Position numbers and translations under genes: made by a program. A DNA stretch of 30,208 bases, from contig DAOUPU010000007.1 in NCBI GenBank assembly GCA_030625995.1, positions 1 to 30,208 on the forward strand. The letters are read 5' to 3'. Positions 1 through 7,849 of this stretch are shown in pieces. Position 1 is the stretch's first letter, and each line of letters opens with the position of its first letter. The notes beneath the pieces were generated by a model that ran no database searches, was not told the DNA's origin, and saw only the letters and a program-made list of their open reading frames with translations. The DNA comes from Flavobacteriaceae bacterium. GTDB taxonomy: Bacteria > Bacteroidota > Bacteroidia > Flavobacteriales > Flavobacteriaceae.

Positions 1-114
1 GATCTCGATAAAATCTCTGGTATTAAAAGAACAGAAACTTCCATTTCCTTAGAAGAAGTGATTAATGATAAGAAACGATTGATGCATAAAATTTTCAAAG
101 AAATTTCTTTTTAA
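1..114 (+). CDS. C-terminal end of a probable Lrp/AsnC-family transcriptional regulator (partial)
   Basis: Only the last 37 codons are present, ending in TAA; the start lies outside the window. The visible peptide contains ISGIKRTETSISLEEV, which resembles the end of the RAM ligand-binding domain of Lrp/AsnC regulators, where a 'GV-x-R-T-x-T-x-I-x-L-E-E' strand closes the protein. If this is right, it is a DNA-binding regulator that responds to amino acids. The next gene encodes a 2-oxo acid dehydrogenase E1. In other bacteria Lrp-type BkdR controls branched-chain oxo acid dehydrogenase, so a functional link is possible, but the strong terminator between the two genes argues against co-transcription. 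The call rests on a short tail and is tentative. Confidence 0.5.
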   Translation, partial: DLDKISGIKRTETSISLEEVINDKKRLMHKIFKEISF

Positions 115-137
115 GTAATATTACATTTGTTCATAAG

Positions 138-178
138 ATCCTCATACTGCCAAAATTTTGGTGTTGAGGGTTTTTTTT
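138..178 (+). terminator. Rho-independent terminator after the partial regulator gene
   Basis: CCTCA (140-144) pairs with TGAGG (165-169). Inside, CCAAAA pairs with TTTTGG (150-161), separated from the outer stem by a small asymmetric internal loop. A run of eight T residues follows at 171-178. It lies 24 bases after the stop codon at 114, the expected place for a terminator of that gene. Confidence 0.8.
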
Positions 179-231
179 ATAGAAATTTTGAGATTATTTT
201 GATTAAATAAATTGTTGAAGCAATTAATTAG

Positions 232-2211
232 ATGAATTTTAAATTCAATAAAGAGGAAATTAGTCAAAAACAATTATTAACACTTTATAAATCAATGCTT
301 TTATCGAGATTGATTGAAGAAAAGATGTTGATACTATTACGGCAAGGAAAAATTTCAAAATGGTTCTCTGGAATCGGCCAGGAGGCAATATCCGTCGGTA
401 TTACTCTCGCTTTAGAAAAGGATGAGTATATTTTACCGATGCATAGGAATCTAGGGGTATTTACAGCAAGAAAGATTCCACTAGATAAATTATTTTTGCA
501 ATGGCAAGGTAAACGCAACGGTTTTACCAAAGGAAGAGATCGATCATTTCATTTCGGAACTAACGAATATCATATAGTTGGTATGATTTCTCATTTGGGT
601 CCTCAGCTTGGAGTTGCCAATGGTATAGCGCTATCCAATTTGTTTAAGAGTAATAATAAAGTAACAGCTGTTTTTTCAGGTGAAGGAGGTACCAGTGAAG
701 GTGATTTTCATGAAGCGCTCAATGTGGCCGCCGTATGGAATTTACCCGTACTATTTTGCATTGAAAACAATGGTTATGGACTGTCCACACCATCTAGTGC
801 TCAATTTAAATGTAAAAATATTGCCGATAAGGGAATTGGTTATGGTATGGAGAGTATTATTATTGATGGGAATAATATAATCGAAGTGTATTCTTCAATT
901 AGTAAAATTGTTCAGGATATAAGAACTAACCCACGACCAGTTCTTATTGAGTTCAAAACCTTTAGAATGCGAGGTCATGAAGAAGCGAGTGGCACAAAAT
1001 ATGTCCCAAAGGACTTGCTTGATCATTGGGCATCCAAAGATCCTATAGAGAATTTTCAAGAATACCTGAGAAATGAAAAGATCCTTTCGGAAGAACTGGA
1101 AGTAAAATTCAAAAAAGAGATTATACACGAAATAAATCGAAATTTGGAACTGGCATTCAAGGAACCGGAGGTAACATTTGATCTCAAGACAGAATTAGGA
1201 GATGTATTTAAAAAGTTCCAATTTCATGAAGTGATTCCGGGTAATAAAACATCAAAGATCAGATTGATTGATGCAATTTCCAAAGGATTACAACAAGCCA
1301 TGGAGAAGCATAAGGATCTTGTCATAATGGGTCAGGACATTGCAGAGTATGGAGGGGTTTTCAAAATTACAGATGGATTTTTTAAAAAATTTGGTAAGGA
1401 ACGAGTTAGAAACACACCGGTCTGTGAGTCCTCTATAATTGAAACTGCATTTGGATTGTCCATAGGAGGCCAGAAGTCGGTTGTAGAATTACAATTTTCA
1501 GATTTTGCAGCTTCCGGTTTTAATCCTATCGTCAACCTCTTGGCAAAATCATATTATCGATGGGGGCAAAATAGTAACGTTGTCCTAAGAATGCCATGTG
1601 GTGGGGGTGTGGGTGCTGGGCCATTCCATAGCCAGACAAATGAGGCCTGGTTTACAAAAACACCAGGACTAAAAGTAGTATATCCGGCATTTCCCTACGA
1701 TGCTAAAGGGCTTTTGGCAACTTCGATCGAAGATCCTAATCCCGTTTTGTTTTTTGAGCATAAACAATTATATCGTTCTATTTATCAAGAGGTTCCGGAC
1801 GATTATTATACACTACCCTTTGGAAAAGCTTCTTTGTTAACTGAGGGTAAAAGGGTTACTGTTATCAGTTACGGATCAGGAGTTCATTGGGCCTTGAAAA
1901 TTATTAAAGAACTTGATGTCTCTGCTGATATAATTGACCTACGCACCTTACTACCGCTAGACACTGAGACTATATTTGTTTCAGTAAAAAAAACGGGGAG
2001 AGCCATTATACTGCAAGAAGATAGTTTATTTGGAGGAATTGCTTCTGATATTTCCTCTTTATTAATGGAAAATTGTTTCGAATATTTAGATGCACCAGTG
2101 AGGCGGGTTGCTAGTTTGGAAATGCCAATTCCGTTTGCCAGTGCTTTAGAAGAGGCTTATTTGCCTTTGGGCAGGTTTGAATTAGAATTACAAGAACTAT
2201 TGAACTATTGA
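232..2211 (+). CDS. Fused alpha/beta E1 component of a 2-oxo acid dehydrogenase complex
   Basis: This is a thiamine-diphosphate E1 subunit in which alpha (about residues 1-325) and beta (about 340-659) halves are fused, as is usual in Bacteroidetes. It decarboxylates a 2-oxo acid (branched-chain 2-oxo acids or pyruvate) and passes the acyl group to E2 lipoamide in the cytoplasm. The alpha half has the ThDP motif, here GEG at residues 150-152 followed by the NN pair at 179-180; most family members have GDG. The phosphorylation-loop-like region FRMRGHEEAS lies near residue 245. The beta half begins RLIDAISKGLQQAM near 344 and has the MGQDIAEYGGVF and PVCESSIIETAFG segments typical of E1-beta. 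No E2 or E3 gene is adjacent. The exact substrate cannot be read from sequence alone. The gene appears unrelated to the glycan locus downstream. Confidence 0.9.
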   Translation: MNFKFNKEEISQKQLLTLYKSMLLSRLIEEKMLILLRQGKISKWFSGIGQEAISVGITLALEKDEYILPMHRNLGVFTARKIPLDKLFLQWQGKRNGFTKGRDRSFHFGTNEYHIVGMISHLGPQLGVANGIALSNLFKSNNKVTAVFSGEGGTSEGDFHEALNVAAVWNLPVLFCIENNGYGLSTPSSAQFKCKNIADKGIGYGMESIIIDGNNIIEVYSSISKIVQDIRTNPRPVLIEFKTFRMRGHEEASGTKYVPKDLLDHWASKDPIENFQEYLRNEKILSEELEVKFKKEIIHEINRNLELAFKEPEVTFDLKTELGDVFKKFQFHEVIPGNKTSKIRLIDAISKGLQQAMEKHKDLVIMGQDIAEYGGVFKITDGFFKKFGKERVRNTPVCESSIIETAFGLSIGGQKSVVELQFSDFAASGFNPIVNLLAKSYYRWGQNSNVVLRMPCGGGVGAGPFHSQTNEAWFTKTPGLKVVYPAFPYDAKGLLATSIEDPNPVLFFEHKQLYRSIYQEVPDDYYTLPFGKASLLTEGKRVTVISYGSGVHWALKIIKELDVSADIIDLRTLLPLDTETIFVSVKKTGRAIILQEDSLFGGIASDISSLLMENCFEYLDAPVRRVASLEMPIPFASALEEAYLPLGRFELELQELLNY

Positions 2212-2336
2212 TTTATTGATCTTGTTTTTCTATTTTTTTTGTTAAGCTATTAACTTCATTTACTTGGCTTGTTATTAGAATAACTCACCTACTGACAATC
2301 AAATAGAAAGCTGTTTATCCTTATAAATGTAATATA

Positions 2337-2392
2337 TATCCCTTCGTGGGGCGATATTTGCCCTTTGGCGAAATATTGTCGCTGCTAGGATA
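2337..2392. repeat. Bulged hairpin in the E1-ROK intergenic region
   Basis: TATCC (2337-2341) and GGATA (2388-2392) form an outer stem. Inside, GCGATATTTGCC (2351-2362) pairs with GGCGAAATATTGTCGC (2367-2382) apart from small bulges and one wobble. The block is richer in G and C than the flanking intergenic DNA. It could be a 3' end structure of the E1 transcript, a leader element of the ROK gene, or a remnant of a small dispersed repeat. No T-run follows closely, so it is not a classical terminator. Confidence 0.45.
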
Positions 2393-2405
2393 AATTTTCT
2401 CTAAT

Positions 2406-2463
2406 TTTAGGAAATAATTTTAAGACTTATTCTTAAAAGCCTAATGAAGTCAAATTTCCTAAA
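2406..2463. promoter_or_regulatory. Nested inverted repeats just before the ROK kinase start
   Basis: A perfect 10-base inverted repeat (TTTAGGAAAT at 2406-2415, ATTTCCTAAA at 2454-2463) encloses a perfect 8-base one (TTTTAAGA at 2418-2425, TCTTAAAA at 2431-2438, loop CTTAT). The outer arm ends 15 bases before the ATG at 2479. This could be a structured mRNA leader or an operator. Function is inferred from position and symmetry only, and AT-rich DNA makes such repeats less surprising. Confidence 0.4.
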
Positions 2464-2478
2464 TATTAATTAGAATTT

Positions 2479-3387
2479 ATGAATAATAAAAAGAGATATA
2501 GTATTGGCTGTGATATAGGAGGAAGTCACATCAGCTGTGGAATAGTGGATGTAGCATCAGGATATATTCAGGAAAATTCCCTTGTTAGTGTGAAAGTAGA
2601 TAATTCATCAAAGCATGAAATTATAATAAAAGCATGGACACAAGCAATAGAAAACTGTAAGAAACTACTTCCAAAGGAAGGGCATTTTCTTGGTATTGGA
2701 ATAGCAATACCAGGTCCATTTGATTATGAGAATGGAATTGGTCTGTACGATAATTCTAATCAAAAGTTTGTGCATTTGAAGGATGTGAATTTAAAAAAGG
2801 AATTGTCCATCAGCTTAAAATTGGCAATTGATAAAATAAAATTCATTAATGATGCAACAGCATTTGCACTTGGATCGTTTTGGTTTGGAAGTGGTAAAGG
2901 TTATAAAAAAACCGTAACAATAACATTGGGAACAGGCTTTGGTTCATCATTTATTAATAATGGAAAAGCGATTGATGAGGGTTCTTCAGTTCCGGACAGT
3001 GGATGCCTGTGGCACATTCCTTACAAAGATGGAATTGCGGATGATTATTTTTCAACACGTTGGTTTGTAGGTAAATATGACGAGTTATATAATATAAAGG
3101 TAGAAGGAGTTAGAGAGGTCGCAAAAATGGCAAAAGAAGCTGATATCAATGCATTAAACCTATTCAAATTGTTTGGAGAGAACTTAGCAGATTGTTTAGC
3201 GCCACATCTAAAGAATTTTGAATCAGAAGTTATTATATTGGGAGGTAACATATCAGAAGCCTATGAATTTTTTAAACCAAGTTTGCTGGAAGGTTTACAG
3301 GTTAGAAAAGTAAAAACTGATATTAAAGTCTCCAAATTAAAAGAGAGCGCTGCGATGTTGGGCGCAGCAGCCTTATTTAAAGAATAA
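2479..3387 (+). CDS. ROK-family sugar kinase (mannose, GlcNAc or glucose kinase type)
   Basis: This is a 302-residue cytoplasmic kinase expected to phosphorylate a hexose with ATP. The N-terminal phosphate loop is DIGGSH at residues 12-17. The sugar-binding and catalytic segment is INDATAFALG, with Asp125 as the probable catalytic base. A second nucleotide loop, LGTGFGSSFINNG, follows near 155-167, and LGGNIS near 256 is the C-terminal adenosine-binding loop. His179 in SGCLWH sits where ROK proteins have the ExGH histidine, but the zinc-binding cysteine cluster (CxCGxxGCxE) is absent. It stands alone, about 310 bases before the glycan operon on the same strand. In that context mannose or GlcNAc released from N-glycans is a reasonable substrate; this is inference, since ROK specificity cannot be read from motifs. 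Confidence 0.85.
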   Translation: MNNKKRYSIGCDIGGSHISCGIVDVASGYIQENSLVSVKVDNSSKHEIIIKAWTQAIENCKKLLPKEGHFLGIGIAIPGPFDYENGIGLYDNSNQKFVHLKDVNLKKELSISLKLAIDKIKFINDATAFALGSFWFGSGKGYKKTVTITLGTGFGSSFINNGKAIDEGSSVPDSGCLWHIPYKDGIADDYFSTRWFVGKYDELYNIKVEGVREVAKMAKEADINALNLFKLFGENLADCLAPHLKNFESEVIILGGNISEAYEFFKPSLLEGLQVRKVKTDIKVSKLKESAAMLGAAALFKE

Positions 3388-3404
3388 ATCTAAATTATTA
3401 GTCT

Positions 3405-3448
3405 TTGAGAATATGAGTAGTTTTAAATTTACAATATTCTCAATTTTG
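3405..3448 (+). terminator. Possible weak terminator after the ROK kinase gene
   Basis: TTGAGAATAT (3405-3414) and ATATTCTCAA (3434-3443) are a perfect 10-base inverted repeat with a 19-base loop, followed by TTTT. It lies 17 bases after the ROK stop codon. The stem is AT-rich and the T-run short, so termination would be inefficient, or the repeat may have another role. Confidence 0.4.
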
Positions 3449-3630
3449 CTCGTGTATGCCTTCCCCCAGGTATAAAATCATAATACCTAATTATAATTTT
3501 GATAGTATATCTCCCAAAAAGACGACCCTATAACTCAATTATTCTAAATAGAGCACCACTTTAGTATATTTTACGATGTTAAACCTTGTTTTTATGCCGT
3601 ACGTCTAATTTAATTTTAAAAACAATTTAA

Positions 3631-3648
3631 ATTATAAATATTTATAAT
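3631..3648. promoter_or_regulatory. 18-base perfect AT palindrome, candidate operator of the GH92 operon
   Basis: ATTATAAATATTTATAAT reads the same on both strands. It ends 51 bases before the ATG of the first GH92 gene, in the region where a regulator controlling the operon would bind. The sequence is entirely A/T, so chance origin or a melting role is possible. Confidence 0.3.
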
Positions 3649-3699
3649 CTAAATCGATATTTGAAATTGCTAATATTTAGATAAAAACAATCAATTATC

Positions 3700-5958
3700 A
3701 TGAAAAAAATATGCATATTATATTTTTTAGTTCCAGTTCTGATATTACATTCATGTAAAAATGCCGTTAATGATAAGGAAGATAAAAATCTCTACTTAAC
3801 TAAATTTGTTGACCCTTTTATTGGTACAGGCGGGCATGGGCATACTTATCCGGGTGCAACAGTGCCATTTGGCATGCTTCAGGTAAGTCCTGATAATGGC
3901 ATCTCAAAATGGGATTGGTGTTCCGGATACCACTACTCAGACTCAATAATGATTGGCTTTAGTCACTTACACCTTAGCGGAACCGGAATAGGAGATTTAA
4001 ATGATATTCGATTAATGCCGGTTAATAAGAAAGTGGATCTAACGCTGCCAGTTACCTCCAGAGACGATCTACCTTATAAATCAACGTATTCACACAGAGA
4101 GGAAACCGCTGAAACAGGATACTATAGTGTATTCCTGAAAGATCACAATATAAAAGCAGAGCTTACTTCAGATCTAAGAACGGCTTTCCACAGGTATACA
4201 TTTAAAAAGGACGATGTGCAATCTGTTATAATTGACCTGGGTTTTGCCATAAATTGGGATAAGACTGTTGCTTCAAACATTAAAATTGAAGACGAGTTTA
4301 CCGTTTCTGGGTACAGATATAGCACAGGATGGGCAAAAAATCAAAAGGTCTTTTTTATAGCAAAATTTTCAAAAGCAATTATAAAATACGATCTTGTAAA
4401 AGACAGTAGTTATTTGCCTGAGAATAATGAGGTTTCAGGAGAAAAAGCTTCTGCACAAATTTTCTTCAATTCGACTGATAATGACATAGTTGAGGTGAAA
4501 GTTGGCTTATCCTCAGTGAGCGTGAACAATGCATTGGAAAATATTTCAGATCACAGGGGAGAGTTTAATTTTAATAAAGTAAAAAGTGATGCAAAGGATC
4601 TATGGAATGATAAGTTATCAAAAATCACTATAGTAAGCCCAAACGATTCTTTAAAGACGATCTTTTACACTGCTCTATACCATACACAAGTGGCACCAGT
4701 AACTTTTAGCGATAGTAATGGAGCATTTAGAAAATCAAATGACACCATCGCAATAGCAGATAATTTCACTGCATACTCCACATTATCCTTATGGGATACT
4801 TTTAGAGCAGAACAACCTTTGCTGACAATTTTAGAACCGGAAAAAGTTTCAGATATCATCAATTCGATGCTGGTATATTATGAAGACAATAAAAAATTAC
4901 CTGTTTGGGTCTTGTATGCCAATGAAACAAATACCATGACGGGGTACCATTCAATTCCTGTCATTGCTGAGGCCTATTTAAAAGGTATTAGGGGCTTTGA
5001 TATTGAAAAGGCGTATGAGGCAGCAAAAACTACAATGATGCAGGACGAGCGAGGATTGGAGTTCTATAAAGAATACGGATACATCCCTTATAATTTGTTG
5101 GATGAATCAGTTACGATAACTCTTGAATATGCCTATAATGATTGGTGCGTTGCTCAAATTGCAAAAGAATTGGGGAAAGATGAAGATCATAAGTATTTCT
5201 TACAAAGGTCGAAAGCTTACCAACCGTTATTTGATAGTGAAACAGGATTTATGAGAGGAAAGTCTGAGACTGGAGATTCTTGGCATGAGCCTTTTGACCC
5301 TAAATATTCAGCACACCGCGTACATGCTGATTATACAGAAGGAAATGCATGGCAACACAGTTGGTTTGTTTTGCATGACACCAAGGAATTAATTGAAATG
5401 CACGGAGGGAATGATAGGTTTACAGATAAATTGGATGAATTATTCACCGAATCATCGGAAATCACCGGTGATAATGTTTCTGTGGACATTTCGGGATTGA
5501 TAGGGCAATACGCTCACGGTAATGAGCCAAGTCATCATATTGCTTATATGTATAATTTCGCAAATAAGCCATGGAAGACACAATACTGGGTGAGAGAAAT
5601 TTTGAAAACGCAATATAATACAGGTCCCGATGGGCTGAGTGGAAATGAAGATTGTGGTCAAATGTCAGCTTGGTATGTTTTTAGTGCAATGGGATTATAC
5701 CCTTTTAATCCTGCTTCTGCCGAATATCAAATCGGCAGTCCAATATTTGAAAAATCCACGATAAATATTTCCGAGGGAAAAACCTTTACCATTATTGCAG
5801 AAAACACCTCTGACAATAATATATACATTCAATCGGCAACTTTAAACGGAAAAGAATTTAATAGGACGAATATCTCTCATAAAGAATTATTACAGGGAGG
5901 TACACTCACTTTTGTAATGGGGAGTGAACCAAATGAAAGTTGGGGAATATTAAAATAA
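3700..5958 (+). CDS. GH92 exo-alpha-mannosidase, lipoprotein (first of three)
   Basis: This is a 752-residue calcium-dependent exo-alpha-mannosidase of family GH92, expected to remove alpha-mannose from N-glycans. A lipoprotein signal peptide ends at ILHSC (Cys19), so the protein is membrane-anchored in the periplasm or at the cell surface. The N-terminal beta-sandwich domain opens with FVDPFIGTGGHGHTYPGAT and contains HLSGTGIGDLNDI. The (alpha/alpha)6 domain carries TEGNAWQ, with Glu547 as probable general acid, GNEPSHHIAYMYN, and GNEDCGQMSAWYVFSAMGLYP around 648-668, which holds the general-base aspartate (probably Asp651). It is the first gene of a packed operon; the symporter gene starts 11 bases downstream. 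It resembles the GH92 gene at 11032 much more than the one at 24373. Linkage preference (alpha-1,2, 1,3 or 1,6) is not decided by sequence alone. Confidence 0.95.
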   Translation: MKKICILYFLVPVLILHSCKNAVNDKEDKNLYLTKFVDPFIGTGGHGHTYPGATVPFGMLQVSPDNGISKWDWCSGYHYSDSIMIGFSHLHLSGTGIGDLNDIRLMPVNKKVDLTLPVTSRDDLPYKSTYSHREETAETGYYSVFLKDHNIKAELTSDLRTAFHRYTFKKDDVQSVIIDLGFAINWDKTVASNIKIEDEFTVSGYRYSTGWAKNQKVFFIAKFSKAIIKYDLVKDSSYLPENNEVSGEKASAQIFFNSTDNDIVEVKVGLSSVSVNNALENISDHRGEFNFNKVKSDAKDLWNDKLSKITIVSPNDSLKTIFYTALYHTQVAPVTFSDSNGAFRKSNDTIAIADNFTAYSTLSLWDTFRAEQPLLTILEPEKVSDIINSMLVYYEDNKKLPVWVLYANETNTMTGYHSIPVIAEAYLKGIRGFDIEKAYEAAKTTMMQDERGLEFYKEYGYIPYNLLDESVTITLEYAYNDWCVAQIAKELGKDEDHKYFLQRSKAYQPLFDSETGFMRGKSETGDSWHEPFDPKYSAHRVHADYTEGNAWQHSWFVLHDTKELIEMHGGNDRFTDKLDELFTESSEITGDNVSVDISGLIGQYAHGNEPSHHIAYMYNFANKPWKTQYWVREILKTQYNTGPDGLSGNEDCGQMSAWYVFSAMGLYPFNPASAEYQIGSPIFEKSTINISEGKTFTIIAENTSDNNIYIQSATLNGKEFNRTNISHKELLQGGTLTFVMGSEPNESWGILK

Positions 5959-5969
5959 CAAAGTAGAAA

Positions 5970-7847
5970 ATGAATATAATTGATAGCTCGATAATTATAC
6001 TTTATATTTTGGTCACTCTTTTTGTGGGAATTTGGGTGTCTAAAAAGGCTTCAAAGGGGTTAAATTCGTATTTCTTAGGAGGTAATAATATTAAATGGTA
6101 TTTCTTGGGCCTAAGTAATGGTTCCGGGATGTTTGATGTGTCTGGTACCGCATGGATGGTTGGAATACTGTTTTTATATGGGGCCAAAAGTTTTATGTTT
6201 ATGTGGATGTGGCCAATTTGGAATCAGATCTTCGTAATGATGTTTTTGGCAGTTTGGATACGACGATCAAATATTATGACAGGATCCGAATGGATCTTGA
6301 CAAGATTTGGTGATGGTAAGGCAGGCAGAGCTTCACATATTATTGTGGCAATTTTTGCTATTGTTGCTGCAATAGGATTTATAGCTTATTTTTTTGAAGG
6401 CGTAGGGAAATTTATGACCATTATACTACCTTGGGATATGGATTTTATGGTTGGGGGCCATTTATTATTAACCTCTGCGCAAAGTTATGCTTTGATAATT
6501 ATCTTTCTAACAACAATATACACTATAAAAGGTGGAATGTTTTCGGTTGTTGCAACAGAAGTGTTGCAATATATAATTATGGTTATCGCAGGTGTTATAG
6601 TTGCAGGTTATACTTTTTTTGTAATAAGCGATATAGAAGTAAATTCTATTATTACTGAAGAATGGAAAAATGTATTTTTCGGTTGGGAATTAGGGGAACA
6701 CTGGACAGGAAACTATAAAGCTTTTAATGATCTTATAGATTCTGAAGGCTATAAAATGTTTGGTGCTTTTATCGGGATGACACTGTTTAAAGGATTCTTT
6801 GCGAGTATAGCCGGTCCAACGCCAAGCTTCGATTTTCAACGGATCTTATCAACCAAAACAGTCAAAGAGGCTGCTTATATGAGTGGTTTTACTAATCTGA
6901 TTTTGTTTATTCCCAGATATTTGTTAATCGCAGGAATTGTTGTAATTGCAATCGTAACACTTGGTCCTGAATATGCGGGCAACGGTGCACTTTCTGGTAA
7001 AGAATTGGAACTGTTATTACCTAAAGTTATTAATTTTCATATTCCTGTTGGTCTTAAAGGCTTGCTCTTAGCAGGTTTGTTAGCTGCATTTATGTCCACA
7101 TTTTCTGCATTTGTAAATGCGGGCCCTGCTTATATAGTAAATGATATTTATAAGAAATACTTCAAACCGGAAGCTACTCCCAAACATTATATCAAAGCAA
7201 GTTATTTAGCGTCATTTTTAGTGGTAAGTCTTGGTGTTTTTATGGGATTTTTTGCGAACTCAATAAATTCTCTCACTTTATGGATCACTAGTGCTCTATT
7301 TGGAGGCTATGTCGCCGCTAATTTTTTAAAATGGATCTGGTGGCGATTTAATGGTTGGGGATATTTTTGGGGAATGCTGGCTGGTTTGATTATTGCATCA
7401 ACCCAGTATTTTCTAGAGCAAAATAAAAGCAATTTAGACGAAGGTTCCTTCTTTTATGAATTAATTAGTATTCCGGCCATATATTTATTTCCAATAATAT
7501 TTGGTTTTTCATTGCTCGGTTCTTTCCTGGGAACCTTTTTAACAAAACCAACGGATATGGACACTCTAAAGGCATTTTATAAAAATGTAAAACCATGGGG
7601 ATGGTGGGAGCCTGTCTACAGACAATTGAAAGATAAAGATAGTGAGTTTACAAAAAATAATGATTTTTGGTTGGATATGTTCAACGTTGTTGTTGGTATT
7701 ATTTGGCAATCATCAATGATTTTACTGCCTATTTACTTGGTATTTAGAGATTACCCAAAAACAGGAATTGTTTTTGCAGTGTTTATAATCACTAGTTTTA
7801 TATTGAAATTTACCTGGTTTGATAGAGTACGTCGCATTCCAAAATAA
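5970..7847 (+). CDS. Sodium:solute symporter (SSS/SLC5 family), probable sugar importer
   Basis: This 625-residue inner-membrane protein has a hydrophobic pattern that fits about 13-15 transmembrane helices. Hallmarks of the SSS family are the opening helix followed by KKASKGLNSYFLGGNNIKW, the LSNGSGMFDVSGTAWMVG segment after it (TM2, Na+ site region), YTIKGGMFSVVATEVLQY, and the LLLAGLLAAFMSTFSAFVNAGPAYIVNDIY segment around residues 370-395 (TM8-9 region). It would couple Na+ entry to uptake of a solute. The GH130 gene starts 2 bases after its stop, so the two are almost certainly translated together. The natural inference is that it imports the GH130 substrate, a beta-mannosyl-GlcNAc oligosaccharide, or mannose released by GH92. 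No SusC/SusD pair is in the window. Confidence 0.92.
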   Translation: MNIIDSSIIILYILVTLFVGIWVSKKASKGLNSYFLGGNNIKWYFLGLSNGSGMFDVSGTAWMVGILFLYGAKSFMFMWMWPIWNQIFVMMFLAVWIRRSNIMTGSEWILTRFGDGKAGRASHIIVAIFAIVAAIGFIAYFFEGVGKFMTIILPWDMDFMVGGHLLLTSAQSYALIIIFLTTIYTIKGGMFSVVATEVLQYIIMVIAGVIVAGYTFFVISDIEVNSIITEEWKNVFFGWELGEHWTGNYKAFNDLIDSEGYKMFGAFIGMTLFKGFFASIAGPTPSFDFQRILSTKTVKEAAYMSGFTNLILFIPRYLLIAGIVVIAIVTLGPEYAGNGALSGKELELLLPKVINFHIPVGLKGLLLAGLLAAFMSTFSAFVNAGPAYIVNDIYKKYFKPEATPKHYIKASYLASFLVVSLGVFMGFFANSINSLTLWITSALFGGYVAANFLKWIWWRFNGWGYFWGMLAGLIIASTQYFLEQNKSNLDEGSFFYELISIPAIYLFPIIFGFSLLGSFLGTFLTKPTDMDTLKAFYKNVKPWGWWEPVYRQLKDKDSEFTKNNDFWLDMFNVVVGIIWQSSMILLPIYLVFRDYPKTGIVFAVFIITSFILKFTWFDRVRRIPK

Positions 7848-7849
7848 AA

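Larger units (their letters stand above)
3388..3699. other. Intergenic region before the first GH92 operon
   Basis: These 312 bases contain no credible gene. They hold a hairpin shortly after the ROK stop (3405-3443), a short C-run near 3464, and close to the operon start an 18-base perfect palindrome (3631-3648) and an 8-base inverted repeat (ATCTAAAT 3647-3654 with ATTTAGAT 3675-3682). The promoter of the operon must lie here or further upstream. I could not find a convincing copy of the Bacteroidetes TTG / TAnnTTTG promoter pair; GATATTTG at 3656-3663 is one base off the -7 element but has no TTG at the right distance. Confidence 0.6.

Noticed and set aside
2337..2392. Intrinsic terminator of the E1 gene
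   Set aside because: The hairpin is bulged, lies over 120 bases after the stop, and is not followed by a T-run.
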